A DNA stretch of 64,000 bases from Pseudomonadota bacterium (GCA_963205115.1 CAUJHV010000004.1:1-64000); one strand, 5' to 3'; counted from the first letter of the stretch, positions 38,340-49,000 are shown. Notes: generated by a model not told the origin, from the letters alone. Translations and numbers: made by a program.

Positions 38340-38432
38340 CTTCTCGCTCCACTGCCGCACGCAGTCTGCACGCCGCGAATCAGCGTCTCATCATCGCACG
38401 CACAAGGCCCCGACATTCCCGCGAAGCGGCCA

Positions 38433-39527
38433 TCAACAGTGGATCACCACCCGGTGCACCAGGTGCAGCTTGGCCACTGCCGGACGGCTCAGCACGAAGG
38501 GGTAGAAATCCGGCTGGCCCATGCTGCGCGAGAGCTCGTTGAGCACCGCGGTGAGTTCCAGCCAGCCGTTGAGCAGGCGCAGGAAGCGCGGGGCGTCGTC
38601 GTCGCTGTCCAGCGCGTCGCGGCCGAAGGGATGGATGGGCATCTCCACGTCGTCGGCCGACAGCCCGTAGCTCAGCGCCGTCTCCACCGTGTCGACCAGG
38701 TGCAGGTAATGCGCAAAGCTCTCGGCCCAGTCTTCCCAGGGGTGTGAGCTGGCGTAGGCGCTGATGCAGCGCTGCGGCCAATCCGGCGCCGGGCCCTGTG
38801 CGTAGTGGCGCTGCTGCGCGGCGGCATAGTCCTCGCGTTCGTCGCCGAAACGCATGCGGAACGGCGCCAGCCAGGGCGTACCCGCGACGAGCCGGTCCCA
38901 GTAGTAGTGGCCCACCTCGTGCCGCAGGTGGCCCAGCAGGGTGCGGTAGGGCTCGTGCAGCGATTGGCGGATCTGCTCGCGCCGGGCATCGTCGGCCTCT
39001 TCCACGTTCAGCGTGATCAGGCCCGCCATGTGGCCCGTGCGCACAGGCACGCCGTCCACCGGCCGCAGGAAATCGAAGACCAGCCCACGCACCGGGTCCT
39101 CGACCATGCGCGAGCGCAACGGCAGGCCCAGCGCCAGCAGCTGCATCACCAGCCGCCGCTTGGCCGATTCGATGGCCGCCCAGGCGCGCCGGTTTTCTTC
39201 CAGCCCCAGGTCGGGCAGCGTGCGGTTGAGCCGGCAGGCGCGGCACAGCCCGCCCAGCGACGCGGCTTCGCGCGGGGGCACCAGCCAGTTGCAGCCGATG
39301 GTCGGGTGGTTGGCGCAGCGCTGCAGCAACTGGCCGTCGGCGCCGGCGATGGGCAGCGCCTGCAGGCTCAGCGTCTCCGGCACGAAGCCCAGCTCCGCAC
39401 CGCAGCGCAGGCAGCGGGTATTGCCGAAAAAGACCGGCGCGCCGCAGCGGCAGCGCCAGCTGCGTGCGGCGGGCGGCCTGTGCAAGGCGCCTTGCAGGCG
39501 TTCGACGAGAAGGTCCAGCGGTCCCAT
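38433..39527 (-). CDS. Putative zinc-binding metallopeptidase with N-terminal zinc ribbon
   Basis: A 364-residue protein. The N-terminus holds zinc-ribbon cysteine pairs (WRCRCGAPVFFGNTRCLRCG), with further cysteines in QRCANH and GLCRACRLN. The middle has HLRHEVGHYYWDRL (about 235-248), an HExxH-like gluzincin motif in the form HEVGH, and SHPWEDWAESFAHYLHL downstream, which probably gives the third ligand. This matches the uncharacterised putative zinc-binding metallopeptidase family (Peptidase_Mx type). ATG 39527 is used; the frame is open 45 codons upstream without similarity. It is divergent from the cobalamin riboswitch-btuB unit. Its substrate is unknown. Confidence 0.85.
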   Translation of the reverse strand: MGPLDLLVERLQGALHRPPAARSWRCRCGAPVFFGNTRCLRCGAELGFVPETLSLQALPIAGADGQLLQRCANHPTIGCNWLVPPREAASLGGLCRACRLNRTLPDLGLEENRRAWAAIESAKRRLVMQLLALGLPLRSRMVEDPVRGLVFDFLRPVDGVPVRTGHMAGLITLNVEEADDARREQIRQSLHEPYRTLLGHLRHEVGHYYWDRLVAGTPWLAPFRMRFGDEREDYAAAQQRHYAQGPAPDWPQRCISAYASSHPWEDWAESFAHYLHLVDTVETALSYGLSADDVEMPIHPFGRDALDSDDDAPRFLRLLNGWLELTAVLNELSRSMGQPDFYPFVLSRPAVAKLHLVHRVVIHC

Positions 39528-39622
39528 GGCAATCCGGTTCGGTTCAAGGCGGCGCAGGCATGAAGCCCATGGCCGAGAGGGCCCTGTCGTGCGGCTGTCA
39601 GGCGGCAGGTTTACCATGACTG

Positions 39623-39854
39623 CGTTGGTGCTCGCGCCGGCCCTCCAGCCGGCGCAGTTCAACGGGAATCAGGAGGGACCTGCGGCCAGACGGCCAGTCC
39701 TAACCTGAGCTGCCCCCGCAACGGTAAGCGGACGGGCGTCGGATCTCCACGAGACGGCGCCTTGCTCGTGTCGAACATCCACTGGCGGACGCGCATGGCG
39801 CGTGGCTGGGAAGGACACACGGGTCGTCTCCGCCAGCCCGGATACCGGCCAACG
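39623..39854 (+). ncRNA. Cobalamin riboswitch
   Basis: The region shows the conserved parts of a cobalamin riboswitch. GGGAA is at 39664-39668, the long core GAGCTGCCCCCGCAACGGTA begins near 39707, and the B12-box-like GCCAGCCCGGATACCGGC lies near 39832-39849. A closing P1 helix can be formed by CGTTGG (39623-39628) with CCAACG (39849-39854). It precedes the btuB-like receptor gene, whose expression it should reduce when adenosylcobalamin is plentiful. Confidence 0.93.
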
Positions 39855-39948
39855 AGGCGGTATGCGTGTTCGTCGCCGAACCGCGTGCCTTGTGGTGCCC
39901 AGCCGCGGGGAAGCGGGACGGGCACGATGCGTCGAGATCCCCTTTTTC

Positions 39949-41835
39949 ATGTCCTCCCATTGCCTGTCACACCCGTCCGCCCGTCGGCCGGCGAATCGTT
40001 CCGTTCTCGCCTGTGCCGTGGCCGCACTGGCCACACCCGTCGCCGCGCAGGCGCAGTCCACCACGGCCAAGGGCCCGTTGCCGGCTTCGTCGGTGATCGT
40101 CGTCACGGCCACACGCACCCCCGTGCGTGCCGACCAGGCGCTGGCCGACGTCACCGTGATCGACCGCGCGCAGATCGAAGCCGCCACCGGCCGCACGCTG
40201 GCCGAGCTGCTCGCACGCCAGGGCGGCGTGCAGGTCTGGGCCAACGGCGGCCTGGGCACGCCCGCCTCGGTCTCGCTGCGCGGCACCGAGGCACGCCACG
40301 TGCTGCTGCTGATCGACGGCGTTCGCTACGGCTCGGCCACGCTGGGCACGCCGATCTGGGACAACCTGCCGCTGGATGCCATCGAGCGCATCGAGATCGT
40401 GCGCGGGCCGATGTCGGGCCTGTACGGCCGCGACGCGGTGGGCGGCGAGGTGCAGATCTTCACGCGCGGCGGCAAGGCCGGTTTCTGGCCCGAGGCCTCG
40501 CTGATGGCCGGCAGCCACGGCACCGCCGAGGGTGCCGCGGGTGCGCGCTTCGGCAGCGGCCCGTTCGATGGCAGCCTGCGCGTGCAGCACCTGCGCACCA
40601 CGGGCTTTTCCGCCACCAATGAACGCGTGCCCTTCGATCAGTTCAACCCCGACCGCGACGGCTTCCGCCAGAGCAGCCTGCAGGCCCGCGCCGGCCTGAA
40701 GCTGGGCGGCTGGCGGGCCGAGGCGCTGGGCCTGGTCTCGCGCGGCACCACGCACTACGACGACGGCCTGGGTGCCGATGCACAGGCCGGCGTGCGCACG
40801 TCGCTGGCCTCGCTGAGCCTGGCCGGCACGGTGACCCCGGGCTGGCAGACCGCGCTGCGCCTGTCGCGCACCGAAGACGTCAACGACGTGCGCGTCAGCG
40901 CCTCACCCTGGGCTGAACTCGGCGCCACGGGCACGGTGCAGCGGCAATTCAGCTGGGAAAACCACATCGCCACGCCGCTGGGCACGGTGCTGGCGCTGGC
41001 CGAGCATCTGACGCAGGACGTTACCCGGCCGGTCACACCCTACGAACAATCCCGCCGCACGATATCGGCCGTAGCCCTGGGCCTGGACGGCAAGGCGGGC
41101 GCACACAGCTGGCAGGCCAATGTGCGCCGCGACCGCAATTCGCAGTTCGGCAGCCCGACCACCGGATCGCTGGCCTACGGCTACGAACTGCTGCCGGGCC
41201 TGCGCGCCACCGCGTCGGCGGGCAAGAGCTTCGTGGCACCGAGCTTCAACCAGCTCTACTACCCGGGCTTCGGCAACCCGGCGCTGCTGCCGGAAGAGGG
41301 GCGTTCACGCGAAGTGGCGCTGCGCTGGGAGCGCGGTCGCGTGCGCGCGCACATCGCCTATTACGAACAGCGCATCCGCGGCTACATCAGCAGCGGCCCG
41401 CAGCCGGGCAACATCCCGCGCACGCGCATCGACGGCGTCGCGGCGAGCCTGGATGCCGACCTCGGCGCGTGGACGCTGTCGGCCTCGCTCGATGCCATCG
41501 ACCCCGTCAACACCACCGACGGCGGCGCCAACGCCGGCAAGCTGTTGCCGCGGCGCGCCACCGACAGCGCGCGGCTGTCGGCCGATTGGCGCGGCCCGGG
41601 CTTCACGCTGGGCGGCACGCTCAACGCCAGCGGCCCGCGCTTCGACGACGCGGCCAATACGTTGGCCGTGCCCGGTTACGCGACGCTGGATCTGCGCGCC
41701 GATTGGCCGATGACGCGCGACTGGTCGCTGGGCCTGCGGCTCAACAATGCGCTGAACCAGCGCTACGAGACGCTCTACGGCTACAACCAGCCGGGCCGCG
41801 AGGCCTTCGTCACGTTGCGCTGGGCCATGCGCTGA
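39949..41835 (+). CDS. btuB: TonB-dependent vitamin B12 receptor
   Basis: A 628-residue outer-membrane receptor. The signal peptide runs to about residue 37 (ACAVAALATPVAAQAQ). The TonB box VIVVTATRT (about 48-56) is followed by a plug with LAELLARQGGVQVWANGGLG, RGTEARHVLLLIDGVRYGS and AIERIEIVRGPMSGLYGRDAVGG, the BtuB pattern. It ends EAFVTLRWAMR; most receptors end in an aromatic residue, so this C-terminus is slightly unusual. The cobalamin riboswitch upstream and btuF-btuC-btuD downstream support the ligand. ATG 39949 is chosen because the signal peptide follows directly; the frame is open upstream into the riboswitch region. Confidence 0.95.
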   Translation: MSSHCLSHPSARRPANRSVLACAVAALATPVAAQAQSTTAKGPLPASSVIVVTATRTPVRADQALADVTVIDRAQIEAATGRTLAELLARQGGVQVWANGGLGTPASVSLRGTEARHVLLLIDGVRYGSATLGTPIWDNLPLDAIERIEIVRGPMSGLYGRDAVGGEVQIFTRGGKAGFWPEASLMAGSHGTAEGAAGARFGSGPFDGSLRVQHLRTTGFSATNERVPFDQFNPDRDGFRQSSLQARAGLKLGGWRAEALGLVSRGTTHYDDGLGADAQAGVRTSLASLSLAGTVTPGWQTALRLSRTEDVNDVRVSASPWAELGATGTVQRQFSWENHIATPLGTVLALAEHLTQDVTRPVTPYEQSRRTISAVALGLDGKAGAHSWQANVRRDRNSQFGSPTTGSLAYGYELLPGLRATASAGKSFVAPSFNQLYYPGFGNPALLPEEGRSREVALRWERGRVRAHIAYYEQRIRGYISSGPQPGNIPRTRIDGVAASLDADLGAWTLSASLDAIDPVNTTDGGANAGKLLPRRATDSARLSADWRGPGFTLGGTLNASGPRFDDAANTLAVPGYATLDLRADWPMTRDWSLGLRLNNALNQRYETLYGYNQPGREAFVTLRWAMR

Positions 41836-41843
41836 CGCTTGAC

Positions 41844-42854
41844 ATGATGAGACGCCACAGCACGTTCGCACGCTGCCGCCGGCTCGCGCTGGTGGCCGTG
41901 GCGGCATGGGCGGCTGCGGGGCCCGCGGCTGGCGCGACGGCGTCGCCCGGGCCAGCGGCGGGCGCGGCTTCCGCTGCGGCTTCTACGGCCGCTTCAAGCA
42001 CGGCGTCGGTGGCCTCGCCGCAGCCGCTCGCGCCCATCCGCGTACGCGACGACCGCGGCGTGACCCTGACTTTCGACAGCCCACCGCAGCGCATCGTCAG
42101 CCTGCTGCCTTCGCTGACCGAAACCATCTGCGCGTTGCAGGCCTGTGACCGGCTGGTCGGCGTGGACCGCTGGTCGAACTGGCCGGCGCAGGTGCGGACC
42201 CTGCCGGCGCTGGGCGGCATCGACGAGGTGTCGATCGAAGCCCTGGTGCGCCTGAAGCCCGACGTGGTGCTGGCCGCGCGCTCGCAGCGCCTGCTCGAAC
42301 GCCTGGAGGCCCTGGGGCTGAAGGTGCTGGCGCTGGAGTCGGACCGCCACGACGACGTGCGCCGCAGTTTCACCACGCTGGCCACGCTGCTGGGGCGGCC
42401 GCAGGCCGGCACGCAGGGCTGGGATGCCATCCAGGCCGAACTCTCGCGTGCGACCGCACGTGTGCCGCCGGCCTGGCGCGGCCGGCTGGTCTACGCCGAG
42501 ATCGGCGGCGGCGGGTATGCCGCTGCCCGCAGTTCCTTTGTCGGCGAGACGCTGGACCGGCTGGGCCTGGTCAATATCGCGCCTGCCGATGCCGGGCCCT
42601 TTCCCAAGCTCAACGCGGAATACGTGCTGCGCCGTCAGCCGGACCTGGTGATCACCACCGCGCGCGAGCGCCAGGCGATGCCGCAGCGCCCCGGGTGGAG
42701 CGGCCTGCGTGCGCTGCGCCACGGCCGGATCTGCGCCTTCGAGCCGGCAGCCTGGGACGCGCTGGTGCGCCCCGGCCCGCGCATGGGCGAGGCGGCCGGG
42801 CGCATCGCCGATTGCCTGGCCGCGTTGCCGGCACCTGCGGCCACCGCGCCATGA
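41844..42854 (+). CDS. btuF: Periplasmic cobalamin-binding protein of ABC importer
   Basis: A 336-residue class III (TroA/FepB-like) binding protein. It starts at the first of two tandem ATGs (41844), 8 nt after btuB. A signal peptide (LALVAVAAWAAAGPAAGATA) is followed by an unusual low-complexity Ala/Ser/Pro stretch to about residue 62. The binding fold then begins IRVRDDRGVTLTFDSPPQRI, with LPSLTETICALQACDRLVGV, the motif of BtuF proteins, and GGIDEVSIEALVRLKPDVV. It should hand vitamin B12 to BtuCD. Context (riboswitch, btuB, btuCD) makes the assignment firm. Confidence 0.92.
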   Translation: MMRRHSTFARCRRLALVAVAAWAAAGPAAGATASPGPAAGAASAAASTAASSTASVASPQPLAPIRVRDDRGVTLTFDSPPQRIVSLLPSLTETICALQACDRLVGVDRWSNWPAQVRTLPALGGIDEVSIEALVRLKPDVVLAARSQRLLERLEALGLKVLALESDRHDDVRRSFTTLATLLGRPQAGTQGWDAIQAELSRATARVPPAWRGRLVYAEIGGGGYAAARSSFVGETLDRLGLVNIAPADAGPFPKLNAEYVLRRQPDLVITTARERQAMPQRPGWSGLRALRHGRICAFEPAAWDALVRPGPRMGEAAGRIADCLAALPAPAATAP

Positions 42855-42912
42855 GCGCGCCGGGCCGTTCCCAAGCGCTCATCCCTAAGCACGCAGGGCG
42901 GAGGGTGGTCCC

Positions 42913-43929
42913 ATGAACCGCGCACGGCTCGTCGGCACGCTGGCCGCGGTATTGGCCGTGCTGATCCTGCTGGGCCTGATAGCCGGCAGCCAGGGCTTGT
43001 CGTGGCACGCGCTGCAGGACGACTGGGCCAGCGGCGAAGCGGCCGTGCTGATCGGCGAGGTCCGCGCGCCGCGCACCCTGGGCGCCGTGCTGGTGGGTGC
43101 GCTGCTGGGACTGGGCGGTGCGCTGGCGCAAGGCATCTTCCGCAACCCGCTGGCCGACCCTTACCTGCTGGGTTCAGCCGCAGGGGCGTCGCTGGGCGTC
43201 GTGGCCGTGCTCGCGGCGGGTGCGCTGGCCGGTTCGGCGGCGGCGGCACTGCCGGCCGAGACGGCCGCGGCGTTGCAGCGGGTGGGCATCGTCGGCGCGG
43301 CCTTCGCCGGCGCGCTGCTGGGTGTGGGACTGACCGTCGTGCTGGCGCGCGGCGCGCAGCAGACACTGCGGCTGCTGTTGGCCGGCATTGTGGTCGGCGT
43401 GCTGCTGACGGCCGTGAACGACCTGCTGACCACGCTGTCCGTGGACGCGCTGCGCGGTCGACAGCAATTCCTGCTGGGCAGCACCGGGCTGCTGGGCTGG
43501 TCGGCCGTCGCCGTGCTGGCCGCGGGCCTGGCGCTGGCCTTGCCGCTGGCGCTGCGCAGCGCGCGTGTGCTGGACGCGCTGACGCTGGGCGAAGACAGCG
43601 CCAGCAGCCTGGGGCTGCCGCTGTCGCGCTGGCGCGGCGGGCTGCTGGCCCTGATGGCCTGGTGCACGGGCCTGGCCGTCGCCCAGGCCGGACTGATCGC
43701 CTTTGTCGGGCTGGTGGCGCCGCACGTGGTGCGGCGCCTGGCGCCCTCTGCCCACGGCTACCTGCTGGCGGCGAGTGCCGCCACCGGAGCCGCGCTGCTG
43801 CTGGCCGCGGACATCGGCGCGCGGGTGCTGATCGCCCCGCAGGAACTGCCCGTGGGCTCGATCACGGCGGTGCTCGGCGGCCTGTACCTGCTGTGGCTGT
43901 TGAACCGGCGGCTGGGAGGTGCCTGGTGA
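42913..43929 (+). CDS. btuC: Vitamin B12 ABC importer permease
   Basis: A 338-residue FecCD-family permease with about ten membrane helices. Visible motifs are VRAPRTLGAVLVGALLGLGG, ALAQGIFRNPLADPYLLGSA (the strongly conserved N-terminal motif) and GLIAFVGLVAPHVVRRLAPS, plus the ATPase-contact region HGYLLAASAATGAALLLAAD. Two copies form the transport channel with two BtuD ATPases. It follows btuF by 58 nt and its stop overlaps the btuD GTG start. The family also transports siderophores and haem; specificity follows from the riboswitch and operon. Confidence 0.93.
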   Translation: MNRARLVGTLAAVLAVLILLGLIAGSQGLSWHALQDDWASGEAAVLIGEVRAPRTLGAVLVGALLGLGGALAQGIFRNPLADPYLLGSAAGASLGVVAVLAAGALAGSAAAALPAETAAALQRVGIVGAAFAGALLGVGLTVVLARGAQQTLRLLLAGIVVGVLLTAVNDLLTTLSVDALRGRQQFLLGSTGLLGWSAVAVLAAGLALALPLALRSARVLDALTLGEDSASSLGLPLSRWRGGLLALMAWCTGLAVAQAGLIAFVGLVAPHVVRRLAPSAHGYLLAASAATGAALLLAADIGARVLIAPQELPVGSITAVLGGLYLLWLLNRRLGGAW

Positions 43930-44795
43930 CGACCCGCGATGCAGCGACGCACGCGATGCCCGTTGCGGGGGTGCACGCCTTCGACGCCGACGCGCCGGCC
44001 ACCCCAGGCCAGGCGGTCGCCCACGACACGGGTTGCCTGGATGCGCGTGACCTGAGCCTGTCCTTCGGCGAGCGGCAGGTGCTGGACGGCATCGCGGCAC
44101 GCTTCACGCGCGGCTGGACTGCCATCGTGGGCCCCAACGGCGCCGGCAAGAGCACCCTGCTGCGCGTGCTGGCCGGGTTGCTGCCGCCGGCGCGCGGCGG
44201 CGTGCACCTGGACGGCCAGCCGCTGCTGGGCCCAGGCGCCTGGACCGGCCCGGCGCGGGCGCGCCGCCTGGCCTGGCTGGCTCAAACCCCCGACATCACC
44301 GGCGAGCTGACCCTGCGCGAAACCGTGGCCCTGGGCCGCCTGCCGCACCTGGGCCTGTGGGGCGTGGCCGGCCCGGACGACGAGCGCGCCATCGACGAGG
44401 CCATGGCCCTGACCGAATGCCAGGCCTGGGCGCAGCGCCGCATGACGCAGCTGTCCGGCGGCGAGCGCCAGCGCGGCCTGCTCGCCCGTGCGCTGGCCAC
44501 CGGCGCCGACGTGCTGCTGCTGGACGAGCCGACCACGCACCTGGACCCGCCGCACCAGATCGCCCTGGCACGCCTGGCGCGGCGGCTGGCGCAGCAGCGC
44601 ACCGTCGTGACCGTCATGCACGACCTGGCCCTGGCACTGGCCGCCGACCGCGTGCTGCTGCTCGACCAGGGCCGCGTGCGCCTGCATGCCGACGCCGCCG
44701 ACCCGGCCTTGCACCGGGCGCTGGAGGCCACGTTCGGCCAGAGCATCCGCATCCGCTGGCAGGACGGACAGGCGCTGGTGCAGCCGGTCTGGTGA
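43926..44795 (+). CDS. btuD: Vitamin B12 ABC importer ATPase
   Basis: A 289-residue ATPase started at GTG 43926, which overlaps the btuC stop (GTGA); an ATG ten codons later is an alternative. The first 38 residues are an extra N-terminal tail. The ATPase shows Walker A VGPNGAGKSTL, the Q-loop WLAQTPDITGELT, signature MTQLSGGERQRGLLARAL, Walker B DVLLLDEPTTHLDP and switch His VMHDLALAL. This is the FecE/BtuD branch. It ends at a strong hairpin that overlaps its own stop codon. Confidence 0.92.
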   Translation: MTTRDAATHAMPVAGVHAFDADAPATPGQAVAHDTGCLDARDLSLSFGERQVLDGIAARFTRGWTAIVGPNGAGKSTLLRVLAGLLPPARGGVHLDGQPLLGPGAWTGPARARRLAWLAQTPDITGELTLRETVALGRLPHLGLWGVAGPDDERAIDEAMALTECQAWAQRRMTQLSGGERQRGLLARALATGADVLLLDEPTTHLDPPHQIALARLARRLAQQRTVVTVMHDLALALAADRVLLLDQGRVRLHADAADPALHRALEATFGQSIRIRWQDGQALVQPVW

Positions 44796-44822
44796 GGCGC
44801 GCCGCCAGGCGTGCGCCTCACC
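44791..44822 (+). terminator. Hairpin at the end of the btu operon
   Basis: GGTGAGGCGC (44791-44800) pairs perfectly with GCGCCTCACC (44813-44822) around a 12-nt loop. The left arm contains the btuD stop codon. No T-tract follows, so termination may be Rho-assisted. The remaining gap to galE holds no other clear signal. Confidence 0.5.
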
Positions 44823-44981
44823 GCCGCCCGCTCCCGCAAAGGCCCGCCGTCTGACCACCAAACCGCGCGGCGGTGCCCCCCATGAACGGCGGCGGCCGCC
44901 TCACGCACTCAGCCGACAATCCCCGGACACGGCGGCCCCGAAGGGCCTGCCCCATCGACTGACGTCCACCCCACGCCCACC

Positions 44982-45995
44982 ATGCAGATCCTCGTCACCG
45001 GCGGCGCCGGCTACATCGCCAGCCACACCGCGCTGGCCCTCCTCGAACGCGGCCACGTGCCGGTGCTGCTGGACAACTTCGTCAACAGCAAGCCCGCGGT
45101 GCTGGACCGCATCGCCGCGCTGGCCGGCACGCGTCCCGTGCTGCTGCGCGGCGACGTGCGCGACGGCGCCTTCGTCGAGCAGGCCCTGCGCGAGCACCGC
45201 ATCGACGCCGTCATCCACTTCGCCGCGCTCAAGGCGGTGGGCGAATCGGTGGCCAAGCCGCTGGACTACTACGACAACAACATCCACGGCACGCTGGCCC
45301 TGCTGGGCGCGATGCGCCGCGCGGGTGTCAAGACACTCGTCTTCAGCTCCTCGGCCACGGTCTACAGCGCCGACCAGCCCATGCCGCTGCGCGAAGACGG
45401 CGCGCTGGGCGCGGTGAACCCCTACGGCCGCACCAAGCTGATGGTGGAAAACATCCTGGCCGACGTGGCCGCGGCGGACCCCAGTGTGTCCTTCACCTCG
45501 CTGCGCTACTTCAACCCCGTGGGCGCGCACCCCAGCGGCACCATGGGCGAAGACCCGCGCGGCATCCCGAACAACCTGATGCCCTTCGTCGCACAGGTGG
45601 CCGTGGGCCGCCTGCCGCGCCTGCGGGTCTTCGGCAACGACTACCCCACGCCGGACGGCACCGGCATGCGCGACTACATCCACGTCTGCGACCTGGCCGA
45701 AGGCCACGTGGCCGCCATCGACCATGGCCACGGCAAGGCCGGCTCCCACGTCTTCAACCTGGGAACCGGCACGGGCTCCAGCGTGTTGGACGTGGTCAAG
45801 GCCTTCGGCCAGGCCTGCGGCAAGGACCTGCCCTACGAAGTGGTGCCGCGCCGCGCGGGCGACGTGGCCGCCTGCTGGGCGGACCCGGCCTACGCCGAGA
45901 AGGTGCTGGGCTGGCGCGCGACACGCACGATGCAGACCATGTGCGAAGACGCCTGGCGCTGGCAGTCCGCCAATCCCAACGGATATCCGGATTGA
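44982..45995 (+). CDS. galE: UDP-glucose 4-epimerase
   Basis: A 337-residue short-chain dehydrogenase-type epimerase interconverting UDP-glucose and UDP-galactose. The NAD-binding motif is VTGGAGYIASHTAL (about 4-17; the third Gly position reads Ala, whereas GxxGxxG is usual). The catalytic Ser is in VFSSSATVYS, the YxxxK motif in NPYGRTKLM, and RYFNPVGAHPSG is the usual substrate segment. It supplies UDP-galactose for surface polysaccharides or for galactose use. It precedes the TIR-WD40 gene by 23 nt, probably by chance. Confidence 0.96.
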   Translation: MQILVTGGAGYIASHTALALLERGHVPVLLDNFVNSKPAVLDRIAALAGTRPVLLRGDVRDGAFVEQALREHRIDAVIHFAALKAVGESVAKPLDYYDNNIHGTLALLGAMRRAGVKTLVFSSSATVYSADQPMPLREDGALGAVNPYGRTKLMVENILADVAAADPSVSFTSLRYFNPVGAHPSGTMGEDPRGIPNNLMPFVAQVAVGRLPRLRVFGNDYPTPDGTGMRDYIHVCDLAEGHVAAIDHGHGKAGSHVFNLGTGTGSSVLDVVKAFGQACGKDLPYEVVPRRAGDVAACWADPAYAEKVLGWRATRTMQTMCEDAWRWQSANPNGYPD

Positions 45996-46018
45996 CGCGG
46001 CGGGCGTCGCGGGCGTGA

Positions 46019-49000
46019 ATGACGCGCCGCCCCATGCCGCCACCCGCACCACCTCTCCGATCGCCCGCCGCCGCGCCTGAGGCCGCACGGCTGAAGGTCT
46101 TCGTCTCCTATTCCCGCGTCGATTCGCGCATCGCCGCGGAGATCCGCGCGGGCCTGGATTTCGACGGCCGTTTCGACGTGCTGATGGACAGCAGCTCCAT
46201 CCACGAAGGCGAAGCCTGGAAGGCGCGGCTGTCGGCGCTGATCGACGAAGCCGACACGGTCGTCGTGCTGCTGTCCAGGCCCTGGGTGGATTCGGCGATC
46301 TGCCAGTGGGAACTGGAAGAGGCCCTGGCGAAGACCAAGCGCGTGGTGCCGGTGCAGCACGTGCCGCTGGTGGGCGTGAACGTGCCCGCGCGCCTGGCGG
46401 CGCTGAACTACGTGCGCTTCGACCAGGCGCCCGACGGCACGCCGCGCCTGCTGCTTGAAGCCATGGCCTCGCTGCGCCGGGCACTGGTGACGGACCTGGA
46501 CTGGGTGCGCGAACACGCGCGGCTGCAGGCCAAGGCGCGCGAGTGGGAAGCCGCCGGGCGCATGGCCAACCGCATGCTGGTGGGCAGCGACATCCCGCAG
46601 GCCAAGCATTGGATGGAGCGCCAGCCGGCCGCTGCGCCGCCGCTGACGGAACTGCAGCGCGACTACATCGCCGCCAGTGAACAGGCAGAGGCTGCGCGCC
46701 AGAGCGCCGACCGACGGCGCGCCGAGATGCTGCAGCGTGCCTACGGCCGCGCGCGGATCGCGCTGGTGGTGGCTTCCACGCTGTTTGTCGTCGCCGCTGC
46801 GGCTGGCGGTTATGCCTATGTGCAGAAGGGTGCCGCCCAGACCGCTGCGCAAGTGGCTGCCCAGCAGCGCGACGCGGCGCTGCGCGTGCAATCGCGCCAC
46901 CTGGCCGGCGCGGCCGACGAGCGGCGTGAAGAGGGCGATGCCGTGACCGCCATCCACCTGGCGCTGGCCGGGCTGCCGGGGCCGGTCGTGGCGTCGCCGC
47001 TCGGCTCCACGGACGACTTCCCGGCCACAAGACCCGCCGTGCCGCAGGCCGAAGGCAGCCAGCTGGCCGCGCTGCTGACACGCACCGAACGCCGCGTGCT
47101 GGATGCGCGCGCCGGCATCGCGCATGCCGTGGCCTTCAGCCCCGACGGCCAGGCGGTGGCCGTGGCTGCCGCGGACGGCCGCGTGCGGCTGTGGAGCATC
47201 GACAGCCCGGCCGCGCCGCGGGTCATCGAAGGCAACGACGGACCGGTGCTGCAGCTGGTCTTTTCGGCGGATGGCGATCGCCTGTGGCTCGCTTCGGCCA
47301 ACCGCCTGCGCGCGGTGGCCCTGCGCAGCGGCGTGCCCGACGCTGTCATCGAACACCCGCTGGGCGATGCGCAGGAGACGGTGCAATCCATGGCGCTGAC
47401 GGCCGACGGTCAGCGCCTGGCGGTGGGCGGCGATGGCGGCTCGCTGCGCCTGTGGACACCGGGCAGACCGCAAGCCGACGCCACGCTGAAGGGCCACACG
47501 GGCGCGATCGCGCAGATGGCCTTCACGCCTGACGGCCGCGCGCTCATCAGCGCCTCGGCCGACGCCAGCGTGCGCCTGTGGGACGCCGTGACCGGGCGCC
47601 CACGCGGCTTCCTGCCCGCCGATCCGGCGCGCGGCCACACGCTGGCGGTGACTGGCGTGGCGATCGCGGCCGACGGCCGTCACGCACTGACGATCGCCGC
47701 CGACATGACGCTGCGGCAATGGGCACTGCCGGGCGGCAAGCCGATGGGCGAGCCGCTCGCGCTGGACAGCGAACCCACGGCACTGGCGCTGCGCGCCGAT
47801 GGCTCGGTGCTGGTCGGCCGCGCGGACGGCGACATCGAGGCCTGGGACCTCACCGACCGCCGCGTCCTGCAGCGCTGGTCCGGCCACCCCGGCGCTGTCA
47901 CCGCGCTGGCCTGGCACGGGGCCTCGCGCCTGCTGGCCAGCAGCGCACGCGATGGCACGGCCCGGCTGTGGAGCCAGACACCCGCAGCAGCCGACCGCCT
48001 GGCGCGTGTGCGTGCCGGGGTGCCCTCGTCGCTGGCCGTCAGCGCGGACGGGCGTGTGCTGGCCTGGGCGCAGGAGCAGCCGCGCATCGGCGTGTGGACG
48101 GATGGGGCGGCGGCACCCGCTGAACTGGCCGTCGGCCCCTCACCTGCCGCCGCGGTGGCGCTGGATGCCACCGGCACGCGGCTCGCCTCGGGCCATGCCG
48201 ACGGCGCGGTGCGCGTGTGGGAGCTCGCGTCGTCGCGCCTGCTGCGCGAGTGGCGCGGCCACACGGGTGCCATCACCAGCCTGGCCTTCAGCCCGGATGG
48301 CCAGCGGCTGGTCAGCGGATCGGCTGACCAGACCGCGCGCATCTGGCCGCTGGGCGCGGACACGCCGCCGGTGGTGCTGCAGCCGCATGCCACGCGCGTG
48401 CACGCCGTGGCCTTTGCGCCGGACGGCGCGCGCGTACTCACCGCCGCGGGCAGCACCGCACGCCTGTGGAACACCGCGGACGGCCAGCAGCAGGCCGTGC
48501 TGGCGGGCCACGCCGGCCCCGTCATCGCCGTGGCCTTCAGCCCGGACGGTCGCCAGGCCGCGACGGGCGGGCGCGATGCGAGCGTGCGGCTGTGGGACTT
48601 GTCGACGGCCAAGGCGCTGCACGTGCTGAAAGCCGATCGCACCGGCAGCGCGCAGCAAGTGGCGTTCGACCCCGACGGCGGGCGGCTGCTCAGCGCCTGG
48701 TCCGATGGCCACCTGCGCATCGCGACCACCGCCTCGGGCGAATGGCTGGCCGATGTGCCGCTGCAGGCACAGGCGCTGCTCGGCCTGGCGATGCCGCGCG
48801 GCGGCCAGCGAGTGGCCCTGCTCGGTGCGGCGGGCGATCTGCTGTGGCTGCCGTGGCCGCAAGAACTGCAGGCGCAGGTGGCCTGGGCGCGCGCCCAGGT
48901 GCCGCGCTGCCCCGAGCCCGCGCAGTGGCGCCGTGTCCATCTGGGCCCCACGCCGCCGCGCTGGTGCATCACCGGGCCGGCCGGCGAAGCCGCCACCGAC

